In this document: one piece after another, positions 8,390 through 17,687 of the stretch
Layout of the letters: each line of letters opens with the position of its first letter
Position numbering within the stretch: the stretch's first letter is position 1
Source of the DNA: an uncultured Prevotella sp.
GTDB taxonomy: Bacteria > Bacteroidota > Bacteroidia > Bacteroidales > Bacteroidaceae
Assembly (NCBI GenBank): GCA_947174835.1
Contig: CAMWKM010000005.1
Span: forward strand, 1-45,179
DNA length: 45,179 nt
Reading direction: 5' to 3'
Notes under the pieces: generated by a model
What the model was told of the DNA's origin: nothing
Seen by the model: the letters and a program-made list of their open reading frames with translations, nothing else
The model's database searches: none
Translations under genes and position numbers: made by a program

Positions 8390-10285
8390 ATGACAGCGAA
8401 AGAGGAACAGACAGGAGTGCCCATACTGGAATTGCAGCGACAACGAATGTTACTGCAAATGGAATATGAGGAGGAGAAGAAAACCTTTATACAGCAAAAG
8501 GAAGCCATAGGCATGAAGCGACTGGTGAGCCGAGGCGACGCGTGGCTACCTGTACGCATCGGAAAGTCCTATTACAACTCGCTGAACCTGCTCTGCGTAG
8601 AGGTGTTTCGCAACAGCACGGAAGAGGATACCGACCACAATTTCGAGTTCGGACGTCCCGTACAGTTTTTCAAACTGACAGACAATACAGTAATTTCGTA
8701 CCTGTTTACCGGCTCTGTCAGTTTCGTGGACGATGATCGCATGGTGGTAAACGTGCCCGACAATGCCCCATTGGCCGACCTACAAATCAGTGAGGGACAG
8801 ATCGGTGTACAACTATTCTTCGACGAAACGAGTTACCGACTGATGTTCGAGGCCTTGGAACGTACTATGCAAGCCAAAGGCCGGCTGGGCTATTTGCGCG
8901 ATATCTTCTATTCACATCAGCAAGCCGCGACCTTCTCTTTTCCCGATATAGGCTTCGATTACTTAAACAAGACCCAAGAGCGGGCTGTCAATCAAGTGTT
9001 GCGAGCCAAAGATGTAGCTATAGTACACGGCCCTCCCGGCACGGGTAAGACAACCACATTGGTAGAAGCTATCTACGAGACATTACGCCGTGAGAGTCAG
9101 GTGCTGGTATGTGCCCAAAGCAATATGGCCGTTGATTGGATCTCGGAAAAGTTAGTAGACCGTGGGCTGAATGTCCTGCGCATCGGCAACCCCACACGTG
9201 TAGACGACAAGATGCTCAGTTTTACCTATGAACGGCGCTTTGAAGCCCATCCAGACTATCCTCAGTTGTGGGCCATTCGCAAGGCTATCCGCGAACTGCG
9301 CAATCAGCGCAAGCGCAGTGACAACTGGCATCAGAAGATGGGTCGCCTAAAAGATCGCGCCACAGAACTTGAGATCCGTATCAATGCAGAACTTTTCGGT
9401 GAGGCTCGTGTCATCGCCTGCACGTTGGTGGGCAGTGCCAACAGATTGCTTGACGGCATGAAGTTCGGCACACTGTTCATAGACGAGGCCGCCCAAGCCT
9501 TGGAAGCCGCCTGCTGGATACCTATCCGCAGAGCAGGTCGCGTTATATTTGCCGGCGACCACTGTCAGTTACCTCCAACGGTAAAATGCTACAAAGCCCT
9601 GAAAGGTGGTCTGGGTCGCACACTGATGGAACGCATTGCCACCCAAAAGCCTGAAGCTGTGACCCTGCTGCGCACCCAATATCGCATGAACGAAGATATC
9701 ATGCGTTTCTCCAGCGACTGGTTCTACCACAACCAGATGATAGCTGCTCCTGAAGTAAGGAACCGTAGTATTCTGGACCTTGACTTGCCCATCACCTGGA
9801 TTGACACATCTGAATATGAAGGCAAGGAGGAGTTCGTCGGTGAATCCTTCGGACGAATCAACAGGACCGAGGCCATGCTGACGTTACTCTCGCTGCAAGC
9901 CTATTTCGAATTGATAGGCAAGGAACGCATCTTGGCCGAACGAGTCGACGTAGGCATCATCTCTCCCTACAGGGCTCAAGTGCAATATCTACGCTCGCAA
10001 ATCCGAAAACGCGAATTTTTCAAACCCTTCCGTCAGTTCATTAGCGTAAACACCGTTGACGGTTTCCAAGGACAAGAACGCGACATCATTATCATCTCGC
10101 TCGTTCGATCCAACGATGAGGGACAGATCGGCTTTTTGCGCGACCTGAGAAGAATGAACGTAGCCATCACCCGAGCCCGCATGAAACTAATTATCTTGGG
10201 TGACCGTCCGACACTGACCCGCCATCCGTTCTATAAGAAACTCTGGGACTATGTCAGTGCCTTGAAGCAAACGGAAGAAGAGTAA
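8390..10285 (+). CDS. SF1 helicase, UPF1/IGHMBP2-like (AAA domain protein)
   Basis: Motif I GPPGTGKTTT, II FIDEAAQALEAA, III GDHCQLPPTV, IV RTQYRMNEDI, V VDGFQGQERDIIIISLVRSN, VI MNVAITRARMKLIILGD. Confidence 0.95.
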   Translation: MTAKEEQTGVPILELQRQRMLLQMEYEEEKKTFIQQKEAIGMKRLVSRGDAWLPVRIGKSYYNSLNLLCVEVFRNSTEEDTDHNFEFGRPVQFFKLTDNTVISYLFTGSVSFVDDDRMVVNVPDNAPLADLQISEGQIGVQLFFDETSYRLMFEALERTMQAKGRLGYLRDIFYSHQQAATFSFPDIGFDYLNKTQERAVNQVLRAKDVAIVHGPPGTGKTTTLVEAIYETLRRESQVLVCAQSNMAVDWISEKLVDRGLNVLRIGNPTRVDDKMLSFTYERRFEAHPDYPQLWAIRKAIRELRNQRKRSDNWHQKMGRLKDRATELEIRINAELFGEARVIACTLVGSANRLLDGMKFGTLFIDEAAQALEAACWIPIRRAGRVIFAGDHCQLPPTVKCYKALKGGLGRTLMERIATQKPEAVTLLRTQYRMNEDIMRFSSDWFYHNQMIAAPEVRNRSILDLDLPITWIDTSEYEGKEEFVGESFGRINRTEAMLTLLSLQAYFELIGKERILAERVDVGIISPYRAQVQYLRSQIRKREFFKPFRQFISVNTVDGFQGQERDIIIISLVRSNDEGQIGFLRDLRRMNVAITRARMKLIILGDRPTLTRHPFYKKLWDYVSALKQTEEE

Positions 10286-10290
10286 CAAGT

Positions 10291-13200
10291 ATGGAAGCAG
10301 GCGAACTTTTTGAAATATGCTATGAACTGGCGCAAGTGCCTCCCTCAACAGCGAGTACCCGACAAATGCGTGAGGTGATTACCCTGTGTGCTGCCGAAGG
10401 CTGCAAGCAGCATCGCGGCACTTTTGGCAACCTGTTCTCACAAATTGACTTCCTGTGTAAGCAACTCGGACTGAAGGGCGACCTGAAACGAGCTATCCAG
10501 ACTGCCCGTCGCCACTCGAACATGAACAGTGTAATGGATACCGATGATTGGCTCTACGACCTGCGGGCTGTGACACTATTTATCTCAGCCGTCTTTTCAG
10601 TCGACGTGCCGGGTCGTCTGTTGCAACAGCTACCCATCAACCTAAAGCCACAGCCCAAGAGCCTGCACATTGACCGCACCTATCTGCGCTGCATCGTCCA
10701 TTCATTCGATGACCAGACAATTATGGCCGACACTGAGGATGGCGATATCACTATAGACTATGGAAACACCGAGCAGGGGCGCGACTTCGGTTATCTGAAG
10801 AAGATTCTACGCAAGGGAATGCAACTCAATCTACTGGACTGCCACATCGATGAATCATCGGCTATCATTGTTCCGGGACTTATCGTTGTGGAACCCGACT
10901 TCCTGATTGATATCTCTTCGCTGGCCTCCTGCTTCACAGCCTATGGCCACCACCCGTTGCTCTATACAGTGAACCGTCTGAAACCTAAGCCCAACACGCA
11001 GGCCATTCTATTGGGTAATTTCGCTGGAGCGGCTCTCGACGATGTCATCAACAATCCTCATAATACAACAGCCCATACTCTGCGCCGTTCATTTCGCGAA
11101 CAGGCTCTCCGCTTCTGTGCCTGCGAGAACTTCTACGCTCAGGATTTTAAACAGAATGCCGAGCGCCAGATGCGAAACATCCAAGAGGCAGTAGAAGCCA
11201 TCAATCAGCACGCAGGCAACAGTCAGGATTTTCTTCTCGAACCTTCTTTCGTCTGCGAAAAGTTAGGCTTGCAGGGACGTGTCGACCTGATGACCAGTGA
11301 TATGCGACTGCTGGTAGAGCAGAAATCGGGTAAAAACATGAAGATTGAATATCAGAGCCACGACAGTCACGGTCTGCAACGTGAAGATCACTACGTGCAA
11401 TTACTACTCTACTACGGCATCCTGCACTACAATTTCGGGAAAAGCGACTCACAAGTAGACATCCGTCTACTCTATTCACGCTACGAGACTGCCCGCGGAC
11501 TGGTCACCGTCAACCATTATCACGCACTTTTCCGCGAGGCCATCAAACTACGAAACCAAGTGGTGGCCCTCGACCTGCTTATTGCCCGCGAGGGCTTTGG
11601 ACGCATTATCCCCCTGCTCAATGTCGACACCATATATAAAGGTATAGAACGCGACGGATTCTTTATGCGGTATATACGACCTGAGATAGACACGCTCACT
11701 GCTACCCTCTCGCAACTCTCCCCTCTTGAACGAGCCTATTACGAGCGGATGATGACCTTCGTCTATCGTGAACAGCGAGCCGGTAAACTGGGCACCAGCG
11801 AACAAACGCTGCACCACAATGGAGGTTGTGCTTCCGATCTCTGGTTGATGCCGCTGGCAGAGAAGATAGAACAGGGTATCATCATGCCCGACCTGCGTAT
11901 CACGAAACGACAACGCTCATCTGACTATGGAGGCTACGACCTGATACACCTGAAAGGCGATTGTGGCAATTCCAATTTCCGTAGGGGCGACATGATCTAT
12001 CTCTATCAATACAAAGAGAATCCCGATGTGCGTAACAGCATTCTATACAAAGGAACACTACAGGCAATCAAGCCCAGCCAACTGATCGTTCGCCTGAACG
12101 ATGGACAGCAGAATCCGGATATCTTCAAACCATCCGAGCAAAGTCTCTGGGCAGTGGAGCACGGTGGCAGCGATGCCTCAACAACCAATCAGATCAAAGG
12201 TCTCCACCAGTTCATCCAAGCACCGCAGGAGCGCAAAGACTTGCTGCTGGGCCAACGACCACCACAGGCCGACACTTCACTCAAACTCTCCAAACCCTAC
12301 AATGCCCACTACGACGACATCCTGCTCCGCATCAAGCAGAGCCGCGACTACTTCCTGCTGGTAGGACCACCAGGCACGGGCAAGACATCAATGGCCCTGC
12401 GCTTCATGGTGGAAGAGGCACTTCCTGAGGCTATTCTCCTAATGGCCTACACCAATCGTGCCGTTGATGAGATTTGTGCCATGCTCTGCGATGCAGGCCA
12501 AGACTTCCTGCGTCTGGGCAACGAATCGTCATGCGATCCACGTTATAAGTCTTATCTGCTGGAGTATCAACTTCAGGAGAACACACAATTACAAACCATC
12601 CGTGCGCTTATTGAGACGACACCTATCATCGTCAGCACCACTTCAATGCTGCAGGCCCACCCCTTCATCTTCCAAATCAAACACTTCTCACTGGCTATCG
12701 TCGACGAAGCTTCCCAAATTCTCGAACCAAGCCTCATCGGACTGCTAAGCAATCCTATGATTGATCGTTTTGTGCTCATCGGTGACCATAAGCAACTGCC
12801 AGCCATCGTACAGCAGGATGAAGAAGACACTCAGGTGGACGAGGCCTTACTGAAAGCCATCGGCCTCAGCGACTGCCGCCAGTCGTTTTTCCAAAGACTC
12901 TACGACTGGGAAGTCAGCCAACACCGCACGCAGTTCATCGGTACCCTGAACCATCAGGGACGTATGCATCCCGATGTGGCCCAATTTGCCAACGAACACT
13001 TCTATGGTTCACAACTTCAGATTGTACCTCGCAATCATCAACTGGAAACATATCTGCATTACGATACCCCTTCAGGGGATACGCTTGATCAATTGCTGAA
13101 GAACCACCGTATGCTGTTCCTGCCCGTTGTCCCCCATTCACCGTCTTCAACTAAGTGTAATCCTGACGAAGCCCGTCTGGTAGCCGAAATCGTGATGCGT

Positions 13201-13578
13201 ATTCAGCGCTTCTATGGCAACAACTTCGATGCCGACACCACTCTGGGCATCATCGTCCCCTATCGCAACCAAATAGCCACCATCCGCGAAGCCTTGAAGG
13301 AAGCCGGCCTGCAAATCAATATTTCCATTGACACCGTGGAACGCTATCAGGGCTCTCAGCGTGATGTCATCATCTATTCGTTCACCGTCAGCCGACTCTA
13401 TCAACTCGACTTTCTCACGGCCAACACCTTCATGAATGAAGAACAGACCATTGACCGCAAACTCAATGTGGCGTTGACGCGAGCCCGTTGCCAGACCATC
13501 ATGGTGGGCAACCCCAACATTCTTCGACACAATCGTCTCTTTTGTCAACTCATTGACAATTTTTATGCAAAAATATGA
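10291..13578 (+). CDS. Dna2-like nuclease-helicase: N-terminal PD-(D/E)XK (RecB-like) domain fused to a UPF1-like SF1 helicase
   Basis: Nuclease motifs GLQGRVDLM...LLVEQKSGK...HYVQLLLYYG; helicase motifs VGPPGTGKTS, VDEASQILEP, GDHKQLPAIV, VERYQGSQRDVII, LNVALTRARCQTIMVGN. Confidence 0.9.
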   Translation: MEAGELFEICYELAQVPPSTASTRQMREVITLCAAEGCKQHRGTFGNLFSQIDFLCKQLGLKGDLKRAIQTARRHSNMNSVMDTDDWLYDLRAVTLFISAVFSVDVPGRLLQQLPINLKPQPKSLHIDRTYLRCIVHSFDDQTIMADTEDGDITIDYGNTEQGRDFGYLKKILRKGMQLNLLDCHIDESSAIIVPGLIVVEPDFLIDISSLASCFTAYGHHPLLYTVNRLKPKPNTQAILLGNFAGAALDDVINNPHNTTAHTLRRSFREQALRFCACENFYAQDFKQNAERQMRNIQEAVEAINQHAGNSQDFLLEPSFVCEKLGLQGRVDLMTSDMRLLVEQKSGKNMKIEYQSHDSHGLQREDHYVQLLLYYGILHYNFGKSDSQVDIRLLYSRYETARGLVTVNHYHALFREAIKLRNQVVALDLLIAREGFGRIIPLLNVDTIYKGIERDGFFMRYIRPEIDTLTATLSQLSPLERAYYERMMTFVYREQRAGKLGTSEQTLHHNGGCASDLWLMPLAEKIEQGIIMPDLRITKRQRSSDYGGYDLIHLKGDCGNSNFRRGDMIYLYQYKENPDVRNSILYKGTLQAIKPSQLIVRLNDGQQNPDIFKPSEQSLWAVEHGGSDASTTNQIKGLHQFIQAPQERKDLLLGQRPPQADTSLKLSKPYNAHYDDILLRIKQSRDYFLLVGPPGTGKTSMALRFMVEEALPEAILLMAYTNRAVDEICAMLCDAGQDFLRLGNESSCDPRYKSYLLEYQLQENTQLQTIRALIETTPIIVSTTSMLQAHPFIFQIKHFSLAIVDEASQILEPSLIGLLSNPMIDRFVLIGDHKQLPAIVQQDEEDTQVDEALLKAIGLSDCRQSFFQRLYDWEVSQHRTQFIGTLNHQGRMHPDVAQFANEHFYGSQLQIVPRNHQLETYLHYDTPSGDTLDQLLKNHRMLFLPVVPHSPSSTKCNPDEARLVAEIVMRIQRFYGNNFDADTTLGIIVPYRNQIATIREALKEAGLQINISIDTVERYQGSQRDVIIYSFTVSRLYQLDFLTANTFMNEEQTIDRKLNVALTRARCQTIMVGNPNILRHNRLFCQLIDNFYAKI

Positions 13579-13640
13579 AGCAATCTAACGAAAATTATAT
13601 ACCTTTGCTACCGATTATCAACCTTTAAAAACATTTTGCA

Positions 13641-14189
13641 ATGAAAAAGATTAGTCTTAAAGCAGCAGTAGTCCTTTTGTCAGGAGCATTTCTGTGCAAT
13701 TCGTGCATCGGTTCATTCAGCCTATTTAACAAATACGCGAAATGGCAGTGCAACATGACCAGCAACAAGTTCGTCAATGGTATCGTAGGTCTGATCCTGC
13801 AGCCCATCGTGGGTGGTGTCTGCCTGATGGCCGATGCCATTGTGCTCAATACCATCGAATTTTGGAGTGGCGAGAATCCTATAGCTGCCAATCAAACTCA
13901 GACCGTGAAGGGACAAGACGGACGTTACTATGCCGTGAAGACCCTGAAGAATGGCTACGAGGTGAAGGCTCCCTCAGGCGAGGTGACTCTCTTCATCCAC
14001 GATCAAGAGACCGACTCATGGTCAATGCAGCAGGACGGCATAACCAAGGAGATTATCCGTTTCAATGCCGACGGCACTATTCAGGCTACTTTGCAGACAG
14101 GTGAGAAACTGACCGTAACCAACGATGAGGCTGGTTTGAACCAAGTTCGCGAGGCTGTCTACAACGACAACTTCTTCGCTCAGCGATAA
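13641..14189 (+). CDS. DUF3332-like lipoprotein
   Basis: Lipoprotein signal MKKISLKAAVVLLSGAFLCNSC; FNKYAKWQCNMTSNKFVNGIVGLILQPIVGGVCLMADAIVLNTIEFWSG; TACCTTTG upstream at 13600-13607. Confidence 0.8.
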   Translation: MKKISLKAAVVLLSGAFLCNSCIGSFSLFNKYAKWQCNMTSNKFVNGIVGLILQPIVGGVCLMADAIVLNTIEFWSGENPIAANQTQTVKGQDGRYYAVKTLKNGYEVKAPSGEVTLFIHDQETDSWSMQQDGITKEIIRFNADGTIQATLQTGEKLTVTNDEAGLNQVREAVYNDNFFAQR

Positions 14190-14216
14190 TAAGAGGTTTG
14201 CTATAAGCAAGAATTT

Positions 14217-14254
14217 AAACAGCCACTTTGCATAGAAAAGCAAAGTGGCTGTTT
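14217..14254. terminator. Bidirectional Rho-independent terminator
   Basis: Perfect 15-bp stem AAACAGCCACTTTGC / GCAAAGTGGCTGTTT with 8-nt loop ATAGAAAA, between convergent genes. Confidence 0.9.
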
Positions 14255-14257
14255 CGT

Positions 14258-16405
14258 TTACCAGCGATCCCTCGTCTGAATATCATCGGCCCAGCGATGA
14301 TCTTTGGGGAAAGGTTGTCCGCCCCAAGCCTTCACCTGCGTCCAAGGCTCTGGATCGCAAGTCCAGAAAGGATGATCAGCAGGCAGCCCGAGCGGCATCA
14401 ACGACAGGCTGGTCATATAGAGCGAGCCATTGTTAGTGTACCAATCGGCAGTCTCTGGCTGATGTCCGCAGAAACCGATAGTCAGGAAGCCCGCATCATT
14501 GTAGTTCTGCTGATAGTCGTACATACGGTGCATCACCTGAGTCAAGGCAGCACGCACCTGTCCGTTCGACAAGTCTTTCGGCAATGTCTGCTTCCAAGCC
14601 ATCAAAGCCAAAGGCTGCATAGCGGCCATGCGATAGGGCGTGCTGCGCCCAATGACGGGGAATGTTCCTTCAGGCGATATGAAACGCTCCAGCACGATGC
14701 TGAACTTCTGGGCTCGCTTCAGGGCACGGTCATAATATTTCTGATACTCCAGTCGCGTGTTGGCCTTGGCATCGATCATGTTCTGCAGGGTCTCTAAATA
14801 CATGGCATGGAAGACATAACTCGAATAGTAGTCGAAGGCAAACACCGGTCCGTCGGCATACCAGCCATCACCTACATACCACTCCTCCACCTTACGGATA
14901 GTCATCATCACACGGAAATCATCATACTCTCTCAGACCCACAGCCTTGGCGATGAAACTTTCAATGACACTGGAGAACAGGAACCAGTTGGTATATGGCG
15001 GCTCGATGCTGCGCAGTTTCTTGAACTCATTGATATAGCGGTCTTTTGTGGTCTGATCCAGAGGTACCCACAGGGCATCGTAGGCACGGATGAACGACTC
15101 AGCGATGTAGGCAGCATCAACCAAGTTCTGTCCGTTGATACCCCAGCACAGATAATCGGGACTCTTTGGGTCTACGGAATTTTTATAGGAAGCCAGTGCC
15201 CACTCGCGCAGCTGCTTCCTCTGTCGGCCTTCTGCCGTATCATCGTCGGGCAAGGCAAGCCAGGGAGCAATACCAGCCATCAGTCGGCCAAAGGTTTCCA
15301 TATAGACCACCTTGCGATTGCGGTTGTCGAAAGAGGGCGAGAACTCCGTCTTCATATTCTTCTGCAATTCACCCTTGGCCATATTCTCCAGCACGGGCTG
15401 TGCCATCCTATAGGCTTCACGGCACCAGTATTCGCGACTGCTCGGCTGATTGCTGGGCACAACCACCTTGATGCGACCATCACTCTCAAACTCCATCGGG
15501 TCGATACACACCTCACGATGGAAACCCGGCCCATTGTTCTTGTCTATATAGGCAGGATTGATGCGGTGATAGACGATATACCATTGATCGGTACCAGGCA
15601 CTTGCAACACGGAATTGTGGGCCGTTCCATAAATCTGCCGTTCCGGACGCTGCTGCAGGATGACAGGCTGATCAGCCACACGGATGGGCCCCAGAGGCGA
15701 CTTGCTGGTGCCGTATGCCACATGATAGTTGGGCGAACCAGTGTCGTCGACACTCCAGAGGAAATAATAGATGCCGTTGCGCTTGAACACATACGGTCCC
15801 TCACGATATTGGTAGTCCTGCTTTGTACCACCGCGAGGTGTCATCAGCGTAATGGTAGTAGTATCAATGGAAGTCATGTCAGCGTTCAGCTTGGCACCAG
15901 CCATATAGCCATTGCCCCAATAGAGATAACTCTGCCCGTCTTCATCAGTAAAGACATCAACATCAATCTGCTGACCGTTCTTCTGCCCTGCAGGCCGTTT
16001 GTCGATAATGGGCCTACCGAAGTCTACAAAGGGACCTGTAGGCGAATCGGCCACAGCCACGCCAATGGCCTTGCGCTCACCCTGATCGCCACTGTAATAA
16101 AAATAATATTTGCCGTTTTTCTTCTCGATAGCTGGTGCCCAAGCATTGCCCTTAGCCCATTTCGTGTCTTTCTTCAGATCGAGGATGATACCCTCATACT
16201 GCCAGTCCTTCAGGTTGTCCGACGAATAGCAGGTAAAATAATAGCCACCCCACCCCGCTGCACCGTCAGTCGTCGAATAGATATAATAGCGTCCGCCATC
16301 AGCCAAGATTTCCGGGTCGGCATGAAGTTCAGGCAGGATAGGATTTTGCTGAGCCGCAGCTGTCAAAGCCACACAGGCCGTTAAAGTCAGTAATAGTCTT
16401 TTCAT
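14258..16405 (-). CDS. Secreted two-domain glycoside hydrolase: GH43 followed by DUF2264 (GH154-like)
   Basis: Signal peptide MKRLLLTLTACVALTAAAQ; GH43 motifs HADPEILADGGRYYIY, IDVDVFTDEDGQSYLYWG, YREGPYVFKRNGIYY; C-terminal half has the DUF2264 pattern (MAGIAPWLAL..., NWFLFSSVIESFIAK..., GWYADGPVFAFDYYSSYVFHAMYL...). Confidence 0.88.
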   Translation of the reverse strand: MKRLLLTLTACVALTAAAQQNPILPELHADPEILADGGRYYIYSTTDGAAGWGGYYFTCYSSDNLKDWQYEGIILDLKKDTKWAKGNAWAPAIEKKNGKYYFYYSGDQGERKAIGVAVADSPTGPFVDFGRPIIDKRPAGQKNGQQIDVDVFTDEDGQSYLYWGNGYMAGAKLNADMTSIDTTTITLMTPRGGTKQDYQYREGPYVFKRNGIYYFLWSVDDTGSPNYHVAYGTSKSPLGPIRVADQPVILQQRPERQIYGTAHNSVLQVPGTDQWYIVYHRINPAYIDKNNGPGFHREVCIDPMEFESDGRIKVVVPSNQPSSREYWCREAYRMAQPVLENMAKGELQKNMKTEFSPSFDNRNRKVVYMETFGRLMAGIAPWLALPDDDTAEGRQRKQLREWALASYKNSVDPKSPDYLCWGINGQNLVDAAYIAESFIRAYDALWVPLDQTTKDRYINEFKKLRSIEPPYTNWFLFSSVIESFIAKAVGLREYDDFRVMMTIRKVEEWYVGDGWYADGPVFAFDYYSSYVFHAMYLETLQNMIDAKANTRLEYQKYYDRALKRAQKFSIVLERFISPEGTFPVIGRSTPYRMAAMQPLALMAWKQTLPKDLSNGQVRAALTQVMHRMYDYQQNYNDAGFLTIGFCGHQPETADWYTNNGSLYMTSLSLMPLGLPADHPFWTCDPEPWTQVKAWGGQPFPKDHRWADDIQTRDRW

Positions 16406-16548
16406 CGTTTTATGGTACGTTAGTTATTTTTTGACTACAAAGATACAAACAAAAAAATGAAATTCCTCAGTTTTTCGTCAGTTTTTATGTTTAGTGTTTG
16501 AAGCGGGCCGGCCTTATGTGCATCTTGGCTGGTAGCCTCACACCGAGG

Positions 16549-16734
16549 TTACGGGACGAGATCGATGCAGAGCTTCTCTGAAAGATAGGCCACGATATTG
16601 GGCGGAAGGGCTTTCATGTGGGGTCTGAAGCCCATCGTCCGCAACTCGTCCTGATATGGACGGCACCATTTCGAGAGCGTCTTCACCGACACGCCTGCAT
16701 GGTCGGCCAACTGTTGTTTCGTCATTGCTTTCAT
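16549..16734 (-). CDS. Small HTH-type DNA-binding protein (DUF4248-like)
   Basis: MKAMTKQQLADHAGVSVKTLSKWCRPYQDELRTMGFRPHMKALPPNIVAYLSEKLCIDLVP: an HTH followed by an L..G.R...K.L.P..V pattern. Confidence 0.65.
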   Translation of the reverse strand: MKAMTKQQLADHAGVSVKTLSKWCRPYQDELRTMGFRPHMKALPPNIVAYLSEKLCIDLVP

Positions 16735-16756
16735 AAGGCATAAGTCTTAAATTGTG

Positions 16757-16844
16757 TTACTATGGTGTTTACGTCGTATAAGTATCATACTTACGAGGGC
16801 TAAGTATATGGTTTACAGGGTGTAAGTAGCATCTTCAGGATGAC
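16757..16844. repeat. Four degenerate 22-bp direct repeats (iteron-like)
   Basis: Units start at 16757, 16779, 16801 and 16823. Shared pattern TAAGTAT....TTTAC; the second unit carries the palindrome TAAGTAT-C-ATACTTA. Confidence 0.6.
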
Positions 16845-17575
16845 AGGAAAAGCAAGTCGGCGATGTCTATCTTTGCGGCTTTCTGTCTCTTGGTGGCCCG
16901 CTGTTCCAGAATGCTGCTGACGGTAACGGGATGCCCGAACACGTCGCTGGCAGCCTGTGCAATCTTGTACCACTCGCGATAGGTGTCACCCGTCTCGTCG
17001 GTGTCTGGGAAGAGAATCACCTTTCGCCCTGCCAAGGGTCTGAGCCTTGTCACGCTCAATTCGGTCTTTCCACCGGTGGCCAACCAGTGATAGCCGGGTT
17101 TCACCTCCGACATGATGACAGCGCTCTTCTCGGACTCCACGACGGCTATCTGAGAACCGGGGCCGGAGGCATCTGCCAGCAAGTGTAATCCAAACAGGCA
17201 GTGCTCACTCTTGAAGTCGTCGGGCAGCATCCCTGCGCGTCGAAGCTGGTAGCACACCCACGAGGGATTGCGGTCATGGTCGCGGTGGCAGTCCTCGCGG
17301 TAGTACATGATCTTGCCGTCGCGCGTCACCTCGTGCTCGTCTATCTGCCAGAAAATCACGCCACCGTCGCGGCTCATGCCCAGCCGGTAGCGCATGGCGG
17401 CACGTGTCATCTGCTCCTCGGTCATGTAGCCGCAGGCCACCAAAGCCTTGCAGAACTGCGACTCCGTAGAGAGTCGACGCTGCCATAGCGGGCGCATATC
17501 CTGCGGGCGGTCATGCCCAAGCTCATGGCTCATGGCCTTGAAAGTATGCTGGAAAAGTTCGTTCATCTGAATCAT
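16835..17575 (-). CDS. TOPRIM/primase-like protein of mobile-element type (DUF6371-like)
   Basis: YRLGMSRDGGVIFWQIDEHEVTRDGKIMYY; IAVVESEKSAVIMSEV (TOPRIM E) and KVILFPDTDETGDTYREW (DxD). Start MIQMNELF preferred; the ORF extends to 17689. Confidence 0.8.
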   Translation of the reverse strand: MIQMNELFQHTFKAMSHELGHDRPQDMRPLWQRRLSTESQFCKALVACGYMTEEQMTRAAMRYRLGMSRDGGVIFWQIDEHEVTRDGKIMYYREDCHRDHDRNPSWVCYQLRRAGMLPDDFKSEHCLFGLHLLADASGPGSQIAVVESEKSAVIMSEVKPGYHWLATGGKTELSVTRLRPLAGRKVILFPDTDETGDTYREWYKIAQAASDVFGHPVTVSSILEQRATKRQKAAKIDIADLLFLSS

Positions 17576-17619
17576 TGCAAATTGAAGGCTGGAAAATTGA
17601 AGTTTCTTGGGGGGCGGAT

Positions 17620-17687
17620 GAAGCCTCCCCCTCATATCTAAGTCCCCCCTATAAGGGGGGACAGATATAAGAGGGGGGAGAGGCTTC
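17620..17687. repeat. Long G/C-tract hairpin across the end of the ATPase gene (REP-like)
   Basis: Inner stem GTCCCCCC-TATAA-GGGGGGAC (17642-17662), then ATATCT/AGATAT, CTCCCC/GGGGAG and GAAGCC/GGCTTC segments outward. Confidence 0.8.

Noticed and set aside
14807-16384. 525-aa plus-strand ORF
   Set aside because: It is exactly antisense to the well-supported GH43-DUF2264 gene and shows no family motif; it is a by-product of codon composition.
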